The notes beneath the pieces are model-generated. The model was not told the origin of the DNA and did no database searches. It worked only from the letters and a program-made list of their open reading frames with translations. Source: JAJPJX01 sp964568355 (GTDB taxonomy: Bacteria; Acidobacteriota; Terriglobia; Bryobacterales; Bryobacteraceae). From it: a DNA stretch of 8,545 bases. Below are positions 1-8,000 of this stretch, one piece after another. Made by a program: the position numbers and the translations under genes. Numbering within the stretch: position 1 is the stretch's first letter; every line of letters starts with the position of its first letter. The stretch is taken from the NCBI GenBank assembly GCA_964568355.1, contig CAZMRK010000046.1:1-8545 (forward strand), written 5' to 3'.

Positions 1-2
1 TC

Positions 3-629
3 TACTACGAGTACTCCAGCAATCAGGGCTATGTCCTGCTGGACCGCTCCACGCTGCTCCGCTATCTCCCGAATCAGCCGCCCACCAATCTGGCCGTCTA
101 TCTCCGCCCCGGAGCGGGCCGGGCCGAGGCTGAGCGCGAGGTCCGCCGCCGCGCCGCGCCCTTTCCGGTCGTGGTCGCTCCCAATCAGGCCCTGCGCGAA
201 AATGCCATCGTCATCTTCGATCGCACCTTTGCGATTACCTGGGCGCTTGAAGCCGTCGCCGTCATCGTCGCCATGCTGGGAGCCGCCAATTCGCTGCTCG
301 CGCTGGTTCTCGACCGCCGCCGCGAGCTGGCCCTCCTGCGCTATCTCGGCGCCTCCGCTCCCCAGGTCCGCCGCATGGTTCTGCTCGAAGCCGGCTTCCT
401 CGGCCTGCTGGGCAACCTGCTCGGATTGGCGTTGGGGGTGGTGCTTTCGCTACTATTAGTATTTGTAGTCAACAAGCAGAGCTTTGGCTGGACCATTCAG
501 TTTCATCCCCCTGTCGGACTGCTGAGCGCCGCCCTTCTGCTGGTGTGGTGCGCAACCATGTTGGCCGGTTTCTACCCGGCGCGGGTAGCCTCCCGCCTGA
601 ACCCGAGCGAAGTGATTCATGAAGAATAG
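3..629 (+). CDS. FtsX-like ABC transporter permease, C-terminal part (5' end outside window)
   Basis: This frame is open from the window edge, so the start lies upstream; 208 residues are visible. It is the C-terminal part of an inner-membrane ABC permease of the FtsX/MacB-like type, which pairs with a separate ATPase to move lipids, lipoproteins or peptides; the substrate is not readable here. Visible residues 1-70 are a soluble extracytoplasmic stretch. Three hydrophobic segments follow, at about 75-103, 127-156 and 170-190. Family hallmarks are FDRTFAIT before the first segment, the RRRELALLRYLGAS loop (the usual R-x-E-x-x-x-L-R-x-x-G-A motif) and the ending YPARVASRLNPSEVIHEE (PAR-A-x-x-x-P). 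The FGWT motif at about 161 recalls permeases of the AttF/LolC-like kind, a weaker assignment. The last 11 bases overlap the typA start, so the two genes are probably translationally coupled, although no functional link is known to me. Confidence 0.88.
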   Translation, partial: YYEYSSNQGYVLLDRSTLLRYLPNQPPTNLAVYLRPGAGRAEAEREVRRRAAPFPVVVAPNQALRENAIVIFDRTFAITWALEAVAVIVAMLGAANSLLALVLDRRRELALLRYLGASAPQVRRMVLLEAGFLGLLGNLLGLALGVVLSLLLVFVVNKQSFGWTIQFHPPVGLLSAALLLVWCATMLAGFYPARVASRLNPSEVIHEE

Positions 630-2415
630 CAAGCAAGACATCCGTAACATCGCCATCATCGCCCACGTCGACCACGGCAAAACCACCCTGGTCGACGCCA
701 TGCTCCAGCAGAGCGGCATCTTCCGCGCCAACGAGCCCCACGAAGAGCGGGTCATGGACTCCAATGAGCTGGAGCGCGAGCGCGGCATCACCATTCTGGC
801 CAAAATCACGGGCGTCCGTTACCACGGCGTGAAAATCAACATCGTCGACACCCCCGGCCACAGCGATTTCGGCGGCGAGGTCGAGCGCGCCCTCAAGATT
901 GTCGACGGCGTCATGCTCCTGGTCGATGCCAGCGAAGGGCCTCTGCCCCAGACCCGCTATGTCCTCAGCAAGGCGCTCGAAGCCAAGCTGCCTCCTATCG
1001 TCGTCATCAATAAAATCGATCGTCCGGACGCCCGCGTCCAGGAAGTGCTCAACGAGGTCTACGACCTCTTCATCGATCTCGACGCCCAGGAAGACCAACT
1101 CGACTTTCCCGTTCTCTACACCATCGCCAAAACCGGTGTCGCCCGCACCTCGCTCGAAGATCCGTCCGACAACCTGCGGCCCCTGTTCGAAGCCATCGTC
1201 CATCACATCCCGGCTCCTGCCGGCGATCCCGACGACATTCTGCAAATGCTGGTCGCCAATCTCGATTACAGCGACTATCTCGGCCGCCTCGCCATCGGCC
1301 GTGTCTTTTCCGGCACGCTCCGCCTCAACGACGAGGTCTCCATCTGCAAGCTGGATGGATCTTTCCACCGCACGCGCATCACCAAGCTCTATTCCTTCGA
1401 GGGGCTGAAGCGCGTCGATGAGACTGTCGGTTTGCCCGGCGATGTTCTGGCGATCGCGGGCGTGGAGGGCATCACCATCGGGGAAACCGTCAGCCATCCC
1501 GAGACTCCCAAACCGCTACCGCAGGTGCAGATCGATGAGCCCACCATCGCCATGACCTTCACCATCAACACCTCGCCCTTCGTCGGGCGGGAAGGCCAGT
1601 GGGTCACCTCCCGCAATCTCCGCGAGCGCCTGGATAAGGAGCTGCTTACCAACGTCTCCATCCGCGTCGAGGAATCCGGCCACGATACCTTCAAGGTCAT
1701 GGGCCGCGGCGAGCTGCAGCTCGCCATCCTGATCGAGATGATGCGCCGCGAAGGCTACGAGTTAATGGTGGGTAAGCCTGAGATCATCACCAAGACCATC
1801 AACGGCGCCGTCCACGAGCCTCTGGAACTGCTGATCGTGGATACGCCGGAAATCTATCTGGGCGTGGTCATGGAAAAGCTGGGCGCGCGCAAAGGCAAGA
1901 CCACCCGCATGGTCAACCACGGTTCCGGCCGGGTGCGTCTGGAATTCCAGGTGCCTTCCCGCGGCCTGATCGGGCTGCGCGGCGAGATCCTCACCGACAC
2001 GCGCGGCACCGCCATCATGAATTCGCTCTTCTCCGGCTACATCGAATGGCAAGGCGAGATCGCCACCCGCCCCACCGGCTCGCTGATCGCCGACCGTCCC
2101 GGCAAGGCCACCGGCTACGCCATCTACAATCTCCAGGAGCGCGGCGAAATCTTCGTCGCCCCCGGAACCGAAATCTACGAAGGCATGATCGTCGGCGAGC
2201 ACTCCCGCACGAATGATCTGGATGTCAATATCGTCAAGGAAAAGAAGCTCACCAATATGCGCTCCTCCACCGCCGACGAAGCCATCCGCCTGGTGCCGCC
2301 GCGAGTTCTGAACCTGGAGCAGGCCATCGAATTCATCCGCGATGACGAATTCGTCGAGGTAACCCCCAGTTCCATCCGCCTTCGCAAAAAGATCCTGCAA
2401 GCCAACAAGCGCTAG
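619..2415 (+). CDS. typA: Translational GTPase TypA/BipA
   Basis: This is a ribosome-binding GTPase of the EF-G/LepA superfamily, linked in other bacteria to ribosome assembly, stress and low-temperature growth. The 598-aa product has the full G domain: G1 AHVDHGKT (15-22), G2 RGITI (55-59), G3 DTPGH (77-81) and G4 NKID (131-134). The G5 region reads YTIAKTG (about 167-173). The EF-Tu-like domain II, the EF-G III-like domain (RVEESGHDTFKVMGRGELQL) and domain V (KGKTTRMVNHGSGRVRLEF, PSRGLIGLRGE) follow. The TypA-specific C-terminal domain includes LTNMRSSTADEA and the final VEVTPSSIRLRKK. ATG 619 puts G1 at the usual distance from the N-terminus. It overlaps the permease gene by 11 bases behind only a weak GAAG Shine-Dalgarno, which suggests translational coupling. 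Compared from memory with E. coli BipA, the protein ends about 10 residues early, exactly where the 2411-2539 palindromic element begins. Confidence 0.97.
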   Translation: MKNSKQDIRNIAIIAHVDHGKTTLVDAMLQQSGIFRANEPHEERVMDSNELERERGITILAKITGVRYHGVKINIVDTPGHSDFGGEVERALKIVDGVMLLVDASEGPLPQTRYVLSKALEAKLPPIVVINKIDRPDARVQEVLNEVYDLFIDLDAQEDQLDFPVLYTIAKTGVARTSLEDPSDNLRPLFEAIVHHIPAPAGDPDDILQMLVANLDYSDYLGRLAIGRVFSGTLRLNDEVSICKLDGSFHRTRITKLYSFEGLKRVDETVGLPGDVLAIAGVEGITIGETVSHPETPKPLPQVQIDEPTIAMTFTINTSPFVGREGQWVTSRNLRERLDKELLTNVSIRVEESGHDTFKVMGRGELQLAILIEMMRREGYELMVGKPEIITKTINGAVHEPLELLIVDTPEIYLGVVMEKLGARKGKTTRMVNHGSGRVRLEFQVPSRGLIGLRGEILTDTRGTAIMNSLFSGYIEWQGEIATRPTGSLIADRPGKATGYAIYNLQERGEIFVAPGTEIYEGMIVGEHSRTNDLDVNIVKEKKLTNMRSSTADEAIRLVPPRVLNLEQAIEFIRDDEFVEVTPSSIRLRKKILQANKR

Positions 2416-2539
2416 TGTAGTGCGTCGCAGATTCCACGCAGAATATCTGCGTTCAGGGCAAACCGGGTACAGTCCCTGCCAGTCCCCGTTTTGCAGCGTC
2501 GTTTCCTATTGGGCAACATTTGCGACGCACTACACTAGC
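2411..2539. repeat. Palindromic MITE/REP-like element with perfect 19-bp terminal inverted repeats
   Basis: The left arm GCTAGTGTAGTGCGTCGCA (2411-2429) is the exact reverse complement of the right arm TGCGACGCACTACACTAGC (2521-2539), with 91 bases between. The inner spacer holds a 7-bp perfect hairpin (ACGCAGA-ATA-TCTGCGT, 2436-2452). It also has a CAGTCCC motif repeated at a 10-base step (2470-2476 and 2480-2486) and an imperfect stem of AAACCGGG (2460-2467) with CCCCGTTT (2484-2491). There is no coding capacity. The ends contain CTAG, which could be a 4-bp palindromic target duplication as seen with some IS5-group elements, or part of the repeat itself. The typA TAG stop (2413-2415) lies in this CTAG. 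The structure fits a non-autonomous mobile repeat or a REP-like cluster tied to Y1-type transposases. The family is an inference; the inverted repeat is read directly. Confidence 0.75.
2436..2452. other. Internal hairpin of the palindromic element
   Basis: ACGCAGA (2436-2442) pairs perfectly with TCTGCGT (2446-2452) around the 3-base loop ATA. It sits next to the left terminal repeat of the 129-bp element and would form a small stem-loop in either DNA strand or in the transcript. Its role is unknown; subterminal hairpins of this size are what single-strand (Y1/REP) transposases recognise. Confidence 0.5.
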
Positions 2540-2729
2540 TCCTCGAGAAGCCCCGTGGGACGAACGCCCTATGAAGGCCGCGCCTTACGGCTGCGGCTCA
2601 GCGGCGGCACGGAACCGCGCGCGTTAGCAAGCGGGCCAACTAACGCTGTTACAAACGCATTTCATTTTCCGCCCGCCCTGAATTTCATCCTGCCGCAACG
2701 TCCTTACTATATAGTCGACTTACGAAACG
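2540..2729 (+). promoter_or_regulatory. Non-coding leader with candidate promoter upstream of the ECF sigma gene
   Basis: This stretch separates the palindromic element from the sigma gene and has no convincing gene. It holds a short hairpin (AAGGC-CGC-GCCTT, 2574-2586) and becomes more AT-rich from about 2660. At 2706-2715 is the perfect palindrome ACTATATAGT, which contains TATAGT (2710-2715), a 5/6 match to a -10 box, but no good -35 box stands 16-18 bases upstream. An ECF-type -35 core (GCAAC, 2695-2699) is present without a convincing partner at the right spacing. A promoter must lie here if the downstream genes form their own unit, but its exact position is not established. Confidence 0.3.
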
Positions 2730-3302
2730 ATGCGTCTGCGGCAAGTCACCAGCAAGGGAACCGGCGAACTTGCGTTGGATATTGGTGCCGGTAATATCCG
2801 GTCCGATCCGCAACACGTCGTGGAAGCACTTTACGCCGAGCACTACGACCCGCTCTATCGGTACCTGGTATTGACCGGATCTACTCCAGCCGACGCCGAC
2901 GAATACGTGCAGGAGGGATTTCTCAGGCTCATTCGCGCCCTGCGCGGGCGCGAGCCGGTGGAGCGGCCCAGGCATTGGCTCTTCCGTGTTGTTCATAACC
3001 TTCGCGCGGACGAATGGCGGCACAGCGGACGCCACGAGTGCGTGCCCATCGCCGAATCCAGTCACATGACCGCGGCCGGAGAGGGCCACAATCCGGAATC
3101 CGAGCTATTGGACAGAGAACGAACCGAACGGCTTCGTGTGGCGTTCCTGCAACTGACCGAGCGCCAAACCGCAATCCTCCACATGCGCGCCGAAGGCCTG
3201 AAGTTTCGCGAGATCGCCGATATTCTCGGCATCACCCTGCAGTCGGCATCCGAAGTCTGCGCCCGCGCGATGGAACGGCTGGGAAGGCTGGTGCATGACT
3301 GA
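2730..3302 (+). CDS. RNA polymerase ECF-type sigma-70 factor
   Basis: This is a 190-aa extracytoplasmic-function sigma factor, which directs RNA polymerase to a small set of promoters. Region 2 spans about 33-100. It includes LYAEHYDPLYRYL (2.1), the acidic core-binding stretch DADEYVQEGFLRLIRAL (2.2) and PRHWLFRVVHNLRADEWR (2.3/2.4, promoter melting and -10 recognition). A linker of about 35 residues leads to region 4 (about 135-187), with LTERQTAILHMRAEGLKFREIADILGIT and the -35-binding helix around TLQSASEVCARAMERL. Length and two-domain layout are typical. ATG 2730 lacks a clear Shine-Dalgarno, and the first 30 residues are not needed for region 2, so a later start is possible. The stop overlaps the next gene's start (ATGACTGA, 3295-3302). 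That neighbour encodes a zinc-finger anti-sigma-like protein, as expected for an ECF pair. The ECF subgroup was not determined. Confidence 0.93.
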   Translation: MRLRQVTSKGTGELALDIGAGNIRSDPQHVVEALYAEHYDPLYRYLVLTGSTPADADEYVQEGFLRLIRALRGREPVERPRHWLFRVVHNLRADEWRHSGRHECVPIAESSHMTAAGEGHNPESELLDRERTERLRVAFLQLTERQTAILHMRAEGLKFREIADILGITLQSASEVCARAMERLGRLVHD

Positions 3303-5013
3303 TTTCGCGTGGGAACCCTCCCAACAGCATCCGCCCGCCGGACTCCTGCTGCTGCATCTGGAGCGCGAGCTGTCCGACCGTGAAGCCGCTGCCGTAGACC
3401 GGCACATCGCGCAGTGCTGGCAGTGCCGCACGCAATCCCATCAGCTCAAACGCGGCATCTACGCCTTCATTCAGTACCGCAACGAACGGCTGGTCCCGTC
3501 GGTACCGCAGCCTCCCACGCCGCGCTATGCGTCCCGGCAGCGCCTCTATCCTGCGGCCTCGCTACCGGAACCCTGGCCGGCCGCCGTTTTGCGCTGCCTC
3601 GTCCAGCCGCGGGCGAACCGGTACTGGTGGGCCGCCGTGACCGCGCTCGCCGTGGTTGCCGCCATCGCGATTGCTTCCCGGTTCGCTCCGCGGCCTGGAC
3701 GTGTTCCGCCGGAGGTCACCGCAGCGGAGCTTTTGCGCCACGCATCCGCCGTGCGGCCCGGCATACACGCTGCCATTTATCAGACTGTCGAGATCCGCTA
3801 TGCCGGCCATACTTCCCGGCATGAGTTCCTGCGCCGTCGCGGGCAGAGCATCGTGCCTCGTCCGCCGCGGAACCTTCCGCGCCTCATGCCCGTGGATTGG
3901 TCCGACCCCTTAGGAGCCGAGCAGTTCGCACTCTGGCGGAACACTCTGACTTCACGTCGCGACTCGGTCGATATCGAGCCGGACACCATGACCCTGAACA
4001 CGGCCACCCTGGTACCCGCCGAGATCGCATCGGCCTCCCTGACCGTGCGCCGCTCCGACTGGCGGCCGATCGCCAAGAAAGTCGACCTGGCGGGCGGATC
4101 GCCGCTGGAGATCCGCGAACTGAGCTACGAAGTTCGGGCCGAGACCGACCCGCTTCCTTCTCTCGCCGTATCCCGGCCGGCGCCGGGAGCGGCTCCCCGC
4201 CATGCCCCGCCCGACGAGGAACGCCTGGAGTTTGCCGAGGTGGAACTGCGGGAGGCGCTGCACCGGATCGAAGCCGATATTCGCGAGACTCCTCGCATCT
4301 GGCGGGAAGGAAACCGGATTCATTTCAGCTCCTGGGCTGAAGACGCCGAACGGGCAGCGGCTTTGCGCCTGGCGGCATCGGGCATTCCCGAAGTGCGTGC
4401 CGAGATCCGCGGACCCGGATCTGCGGCGGGAGGCACGATTACCGAAAGCTCCTCCACACCCTCCACGGCCGCGGCCATCGTCTCCACTCCCCCTCTGCGC
4501 GATCGCCTTTGGAAGCTGTTGGGCGGCATAGAGTCCGCTAACCGTTATCTCAACGAGGAGAGTGCGGCGTACCTCAAGTTATTCGCCACGGCGTCGGCAT
4601 TGGCCCGTCTGGCGGGCCGCTACCCGGAAGCCACACGCGGGCGGCTACCGGCCACCGTCACGGACCGGGTCGATCGCCTTGCCGCGGAACAAATCGCCGG
4701 TGTTCGCGAGCATGCCCGGCATTATCTCGATCGCACCGACTTTGTGCTCCACGACATGCTGGCAAGTCAGAACATCTCTCTGCCTACGACGCCCGAGCCG
4801 TCCGGCTGTGTTCCGTGGCAGGAGGCCGCGCCGGCGCTGGCCGCGGACATCCGTTCTCTGCACCTTTCTTTCCGCCGCTTGTTCGTCCCCGACCAGGTGG
4901 ACGAGCCGATCGATTTTTCCCCCTCCGCGCTGCTGCGCCAGGCAGCGGATGCGGAGTGGAATCTGATGAGTCATCTGAGCCGGATCTGTCCACCGGGCCG
5001 GTCGCTCCCCTAG
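3295..5013 (+). CDS. Membrane-anchored zinc-finger (ZAS-type) anti-sigma-like protein with large extracytoplasmic region
   Basis: This 572-aa protein probably binds and silences the sigma factor encoded just upstream. Residues 17-60 look like a zinc-binding anti-sigma domain: LLLHLERELSDREAAAVDRH, then the H-x3-C-x2-C signature (H37, C41, C44). One transmembrane helix follows at about 111-128 (WWAAVTALAVVAAIAIAS), so the N-terminus would be cytoplasmic and about 440 residues periplasmic. Residues 140-285 form a conserved-looking unit with DWSDPLGAEQFALWRNTL (201-218) and ASLTVRRSDWRPIAKKVDL (about 247-265). I recall similar wording in uncharacterised acidobacterial proteins, and an RseB/LolA-like fold is possible. 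Residues 312-372 (VELREALHRI to GIPEVRAEI) resemble a BON domain. The last 170 residues are helical, and I do not recognise them. ATG 3295 is supported by GGAAGG (3282-3287) seven bases upstream. Typical ZAS proteins are 80-250 aa, so this is unusually long. Anti-sigma action is inferred from the motif and gene order. Confidence 0.8.
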   Translation: MTDFAWEPSQQHPPAGLLLLHLERELSDREAAAVDRHIAQCWQCRTQSHQLKRGIYAFIQYRNERLVPSVPQPPTPRYASRQRLYPAASLPEPWPAAVLRCLVQPRANRYWWAAVTALAVVAAIAIASRFAPRPGRVPPEVTAAELLRHASAVRPGIHAAIYQTVEIRYAGHTSRHEFLRRRGQSIVPRPPRNLPRLMPVDWSDPLGAEQFALWRNTLTSRRDSVDIEPDTMTLNTATLVPAEIASASLTVRRSDWRPIAKKVDLAGGSPLEIRELSYEVRAETDPLPSLAVSRPAPGAAPRHAPPDEERLEFAEVELREALHRIEADIRETPRIWREGNRIHFSSWAEDAERAAALRLAASGIPEVRAEIRGPGSAAGGTITESSSTPSTAAAIVSTPPLRDRLWKLLGGIESANRYLNEESAAYLKLFATASALARLAGRYPEATRGRLPATVTDRVDRLAAEQIAGVREHARHYLDRTDFVLHDMLASQNISLPTTPEPSGCVPWQEAAPALAADIRSLHLSFRRLFVPDQVDEPIDFSPSALLRQAADAEWNLMSHLSRICPPGRSLP

Positions 5014-5019
5014 TTCTGA

Positions 5020-5025
5020 AGAGGA
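5020..5025 (+). promoter_or_regulatory. Ribosome binding site fixing the start of the outer-membrane protein
   Basis: AGAGGA stands 5 bases before ATG 5031. The same frame stays open upstream to an ATG at 4815, but that stretch overlaps the anti-sigma-like gene by about 200 bases and encodes a proline/arginine-rich run with no signal peptide. The site together with the signal peptide that begins at 5031 decides for the downstream start. Confidence 0.8.
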
Positions 5026-5030
5026 TTCAT

Positions 5031-8000
5031 ATGAAACGCATCGTAACGTTTAGCTTGTGGCTACTGGTGGTCTTCGCCTTCCGCGCGCCTGTTGCGGCGC
5101 AGGACGCGGAGATCTCGGGCCTGATCACCGATTCCAGCGACGCTGTGGTTCCCCGCGCCGTCGTGCGCGTCGTCAATCAGGCTACCGGCACCAGCCGTAC
5201 CACGCAGACCAATGAGAGCGGCGCCTACGTCGTGCCCGCGTTGCAGCCGGGCCTCTACGACGTGGAGATCAACAAAGAGGGATTTCAGCCCGTCAGCCGG
5301 ACGGGGGTCAAACTCGATGTCGCCGCGCGGATTCGTCTCAACTTCCGTCTGCAATTGGGCGCCACCAGCGAAAGGATTACCGTGCCCGCGCAGAGCGAAC
5401 TCGTGCAGACCACAGAGACTTCGGTCGGAGGTGTCATCACCACTTCCGAACTGGCACGGCTGCCCGTGAATGGGCGCAATTATACCCGCCTGATCCTGCT
5501 CATGCCGGGCACCAGCGACCGTGCCAAAAGCCAGACCAACGGCACCTTTTCCGGAACCAATCTCTACTCGGTCAATGGACAGCGCTCCCAGGACAACAAC
5601 TACACGCTGGATGGCGTCGAAAACAACCTCTTCCGCATGAACTCGCCGGGAGCTTCTCCGCCAATGGACGCGATGCAGGAGTTCCGCGTAATGACCGGCT
5701 CGTCCGCCGAATACGGCCGGTCCGCAGGGGCGAATGTGAACATGGTCGTCAAGGCCGGCACTCGCGACCTGCACGGCTCCGTCTACGAGTTCCTCCGGAA
5801 CGATAAACTGGATGCCAACGATTTCTTCGCCAATCGCGTGGGCTCGGGGAAGGTCCCCTTCCGCCAGAATCAGTATGGCGTCAGCGCGGGCGGTCCGGTG
5901 GTCATCCCGAAAGTCTATAACGGACGCGAGAAGACCTTCTGGTTCGCCAGTTGGGAGGGATTTCGCCTTCGCCAGGGCTCTACGCTCATCAGCACAGTGC
6001 CTACCGCGGAACAGCGCAGCGGCGATTTCTCGGGGCAGCCGCGCCAGATTTTCGACCCTCTGACCTCAGAGCCCGGACCCGGCGGCGTGGTGCTGCGGCA
6101 ACCTTTCCCCGGCAACCGTATACCGGCATCCCGCATGCACCCGGCGAGCCTCTATCTGCTCGACCGGCTGGTGCCCCTGCCGAATCGTCCCGGCCTGAGT
6201 AATAACTTCGTGAATACCAGTCCCCAGCGAAACGATCGCGATGCCTGGGTCATGCGCTTCGACCACGTACTCACTTCCAAAGACAACCTCAGCGTGCGAT
6301 ACCTCAAACAGAAAGTGGGACAGGTCAATCCGCAGGCGAATCCGAATTTCGTCACGGAGAACCGGTTCGATGTTCATAATGTCGCGGGATCCTGGACTCG
6401 CGTCATCTCCCCGAATTCGGTCCTGGAAGTGAAGTTCGGATACAACGAGCCTTACGTGCCCGGCATCACTCATGTTCCGGGCCTGACCCGGGCCGATTTC
6501 CTGAATAGCACGGGAATCCACCTATTCCAGGAGGATACCCCCTTCGATACCACACCCAACTTCAACGTAACCGGGCAATTCTCCACCAGCGGCAGCGGCG
6601 TCGCAACCGACGACCATGTCTATCAATGGATGGGCACTTACAGCAAGCAGCTTGCACGGCATAACCTCCGCGCCGGCGGTGGCTATAGCCGCCGCCAGTA
6701 CTTTTACAACGGATCCACTCCCATGCACGGCACGGCGACGTTCGACACGCGCCTGACCGAGCTTGCCACCCAAAGCAACTCCGGGCACAGCACCGCCAGC
6801 TTCCTGCTCGGCTATCCCTCTCAAATCGATCGCGGCCTGGGCGACGCCTCCACCAACGGACGCCAGAACGCGACCTATTTCTTCATCCAGGACGACTGGC
6901 ATGTCAACACGCAACTGACCATCAACTACGGGGTGCGCTACGAAATTGCCAATCCGCCCTACGACACCACCGATCGCGTGGGCACTCTCTGGCTGCAGCG
7001 CGATCCCCAAAGCGGCAAGTACTCCGGCGAGTTGCTTTGGGGCACGGTCAATCCGCTGCCCGATCCCGTGACGGGCGCGGTCGACCAGCCGGCGCGGCGC
7101 GGCGCGTTCGGCCGGAGCCTGCAAGCCAACTGCTACCGCAACCTCGCGCCGCGTGTAGGCCTCGCCTACCAGCTCTCGCCCCGCATGACCCTCCGCACCG
7201 GTTTCGGCATTTACTACAATTCCACCTTCATGCAGGAGTTGCAGGACAAACGAAAGTTCTACCCGTACAACATCTCCCAGACCTTCGTTGCCAATACCGG
7301 CGTGCTGCCGGATCTGAGCATCAGCGACACCGGCCCGTCCTACACCAACACGACAGCTATCGGCGGGTGGGCCCAGAGGCCCGACAACCGCACCCCCTAT
7401 TCCATGCAATGGAACCTCTTCCTGGCGCGGGAACTGGGCTTCTCCACCGTGCTCGAGGCGGGTTACGTCGGCTCGGGCAACCGCAAGCAGATCGGCTATG
7501 CCCCGTTCAATGTGGCGCTCACGCCCGGCCCCGGAGCCGTGCAGCCGCGGCGCCTCCTCCCCGAGTACGGCGACTTCAACTGGGGAGCCAATCTTTTCAA
7601 CTCCAATTACAACGCGCTGCAGGTGAAGGTGCAGCGGCGCTTCAGCCGTGGTCTTCAGTTGCAGGCCAACTATACCTGGAGCCGTTCCATGGACGAGCAG
7701 TCGTCGCTGGCCGAAACGAAAACGCAGAATCCCTTCGACCGCCGCGCCGATTACTCGCGCTCGAGCTGGGATCTGCGGCATGTCTTCCAGTTGGCCTACG
7801 TCTGGGAGCTGCCCGTGGGCCGCGGCCGGCGCTTCGGCGCCAACTGGCCCATCGCCATGGACCTCTTCCTCGGCGGATGGGCCTTCGAAGGCATCACCCG
7901 CTATCAGACCGGAGGCCCTGTCAATGTCGTGCTCGGGCAGGATCGCGCCAATGTGGGCAGCACCACCCAGCGTCCCGATCTGATTCGCGACCCCAACACC

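Noticed and set aside
469..1497. 342-aa open frame on the minus strand
   Set aside because: It is the antisense of typA, with a biased Asp/Gly/Val composition and no family match, so it is a codon-bias shadow.
2411..2539. Inverted repeat as a simple intrinsic terminator of typA
   Set aside because: The arms are 91 bases apart and no T-run follows the right arm, so it does not have terminator form, although it might still affect transcript ends or stability.
2571..2627. Possible 18-aa leader peptide starting at ATG 2571
   Set aside because: There is no good ribosome binding site, no regulatory codon run and no attenuator-like structure after it, so it is most likely chance.
2420..2794. Open frame of 124 aa between typA and the sigma gene
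   Set aside because: It runs through the palindromic element, overlaps the sigma gene start, has no ribosome binding site and no recognisable domain. Its composition looks like translated repeat sequence.
4815..5030. Upstream extension of the outer-membrane protein frame
   Set aside because: It overlaps the end of the anti-sigma-like gene by about 200 bases. The good ribosome binding site and the signal peptide both point to ATG 5031.
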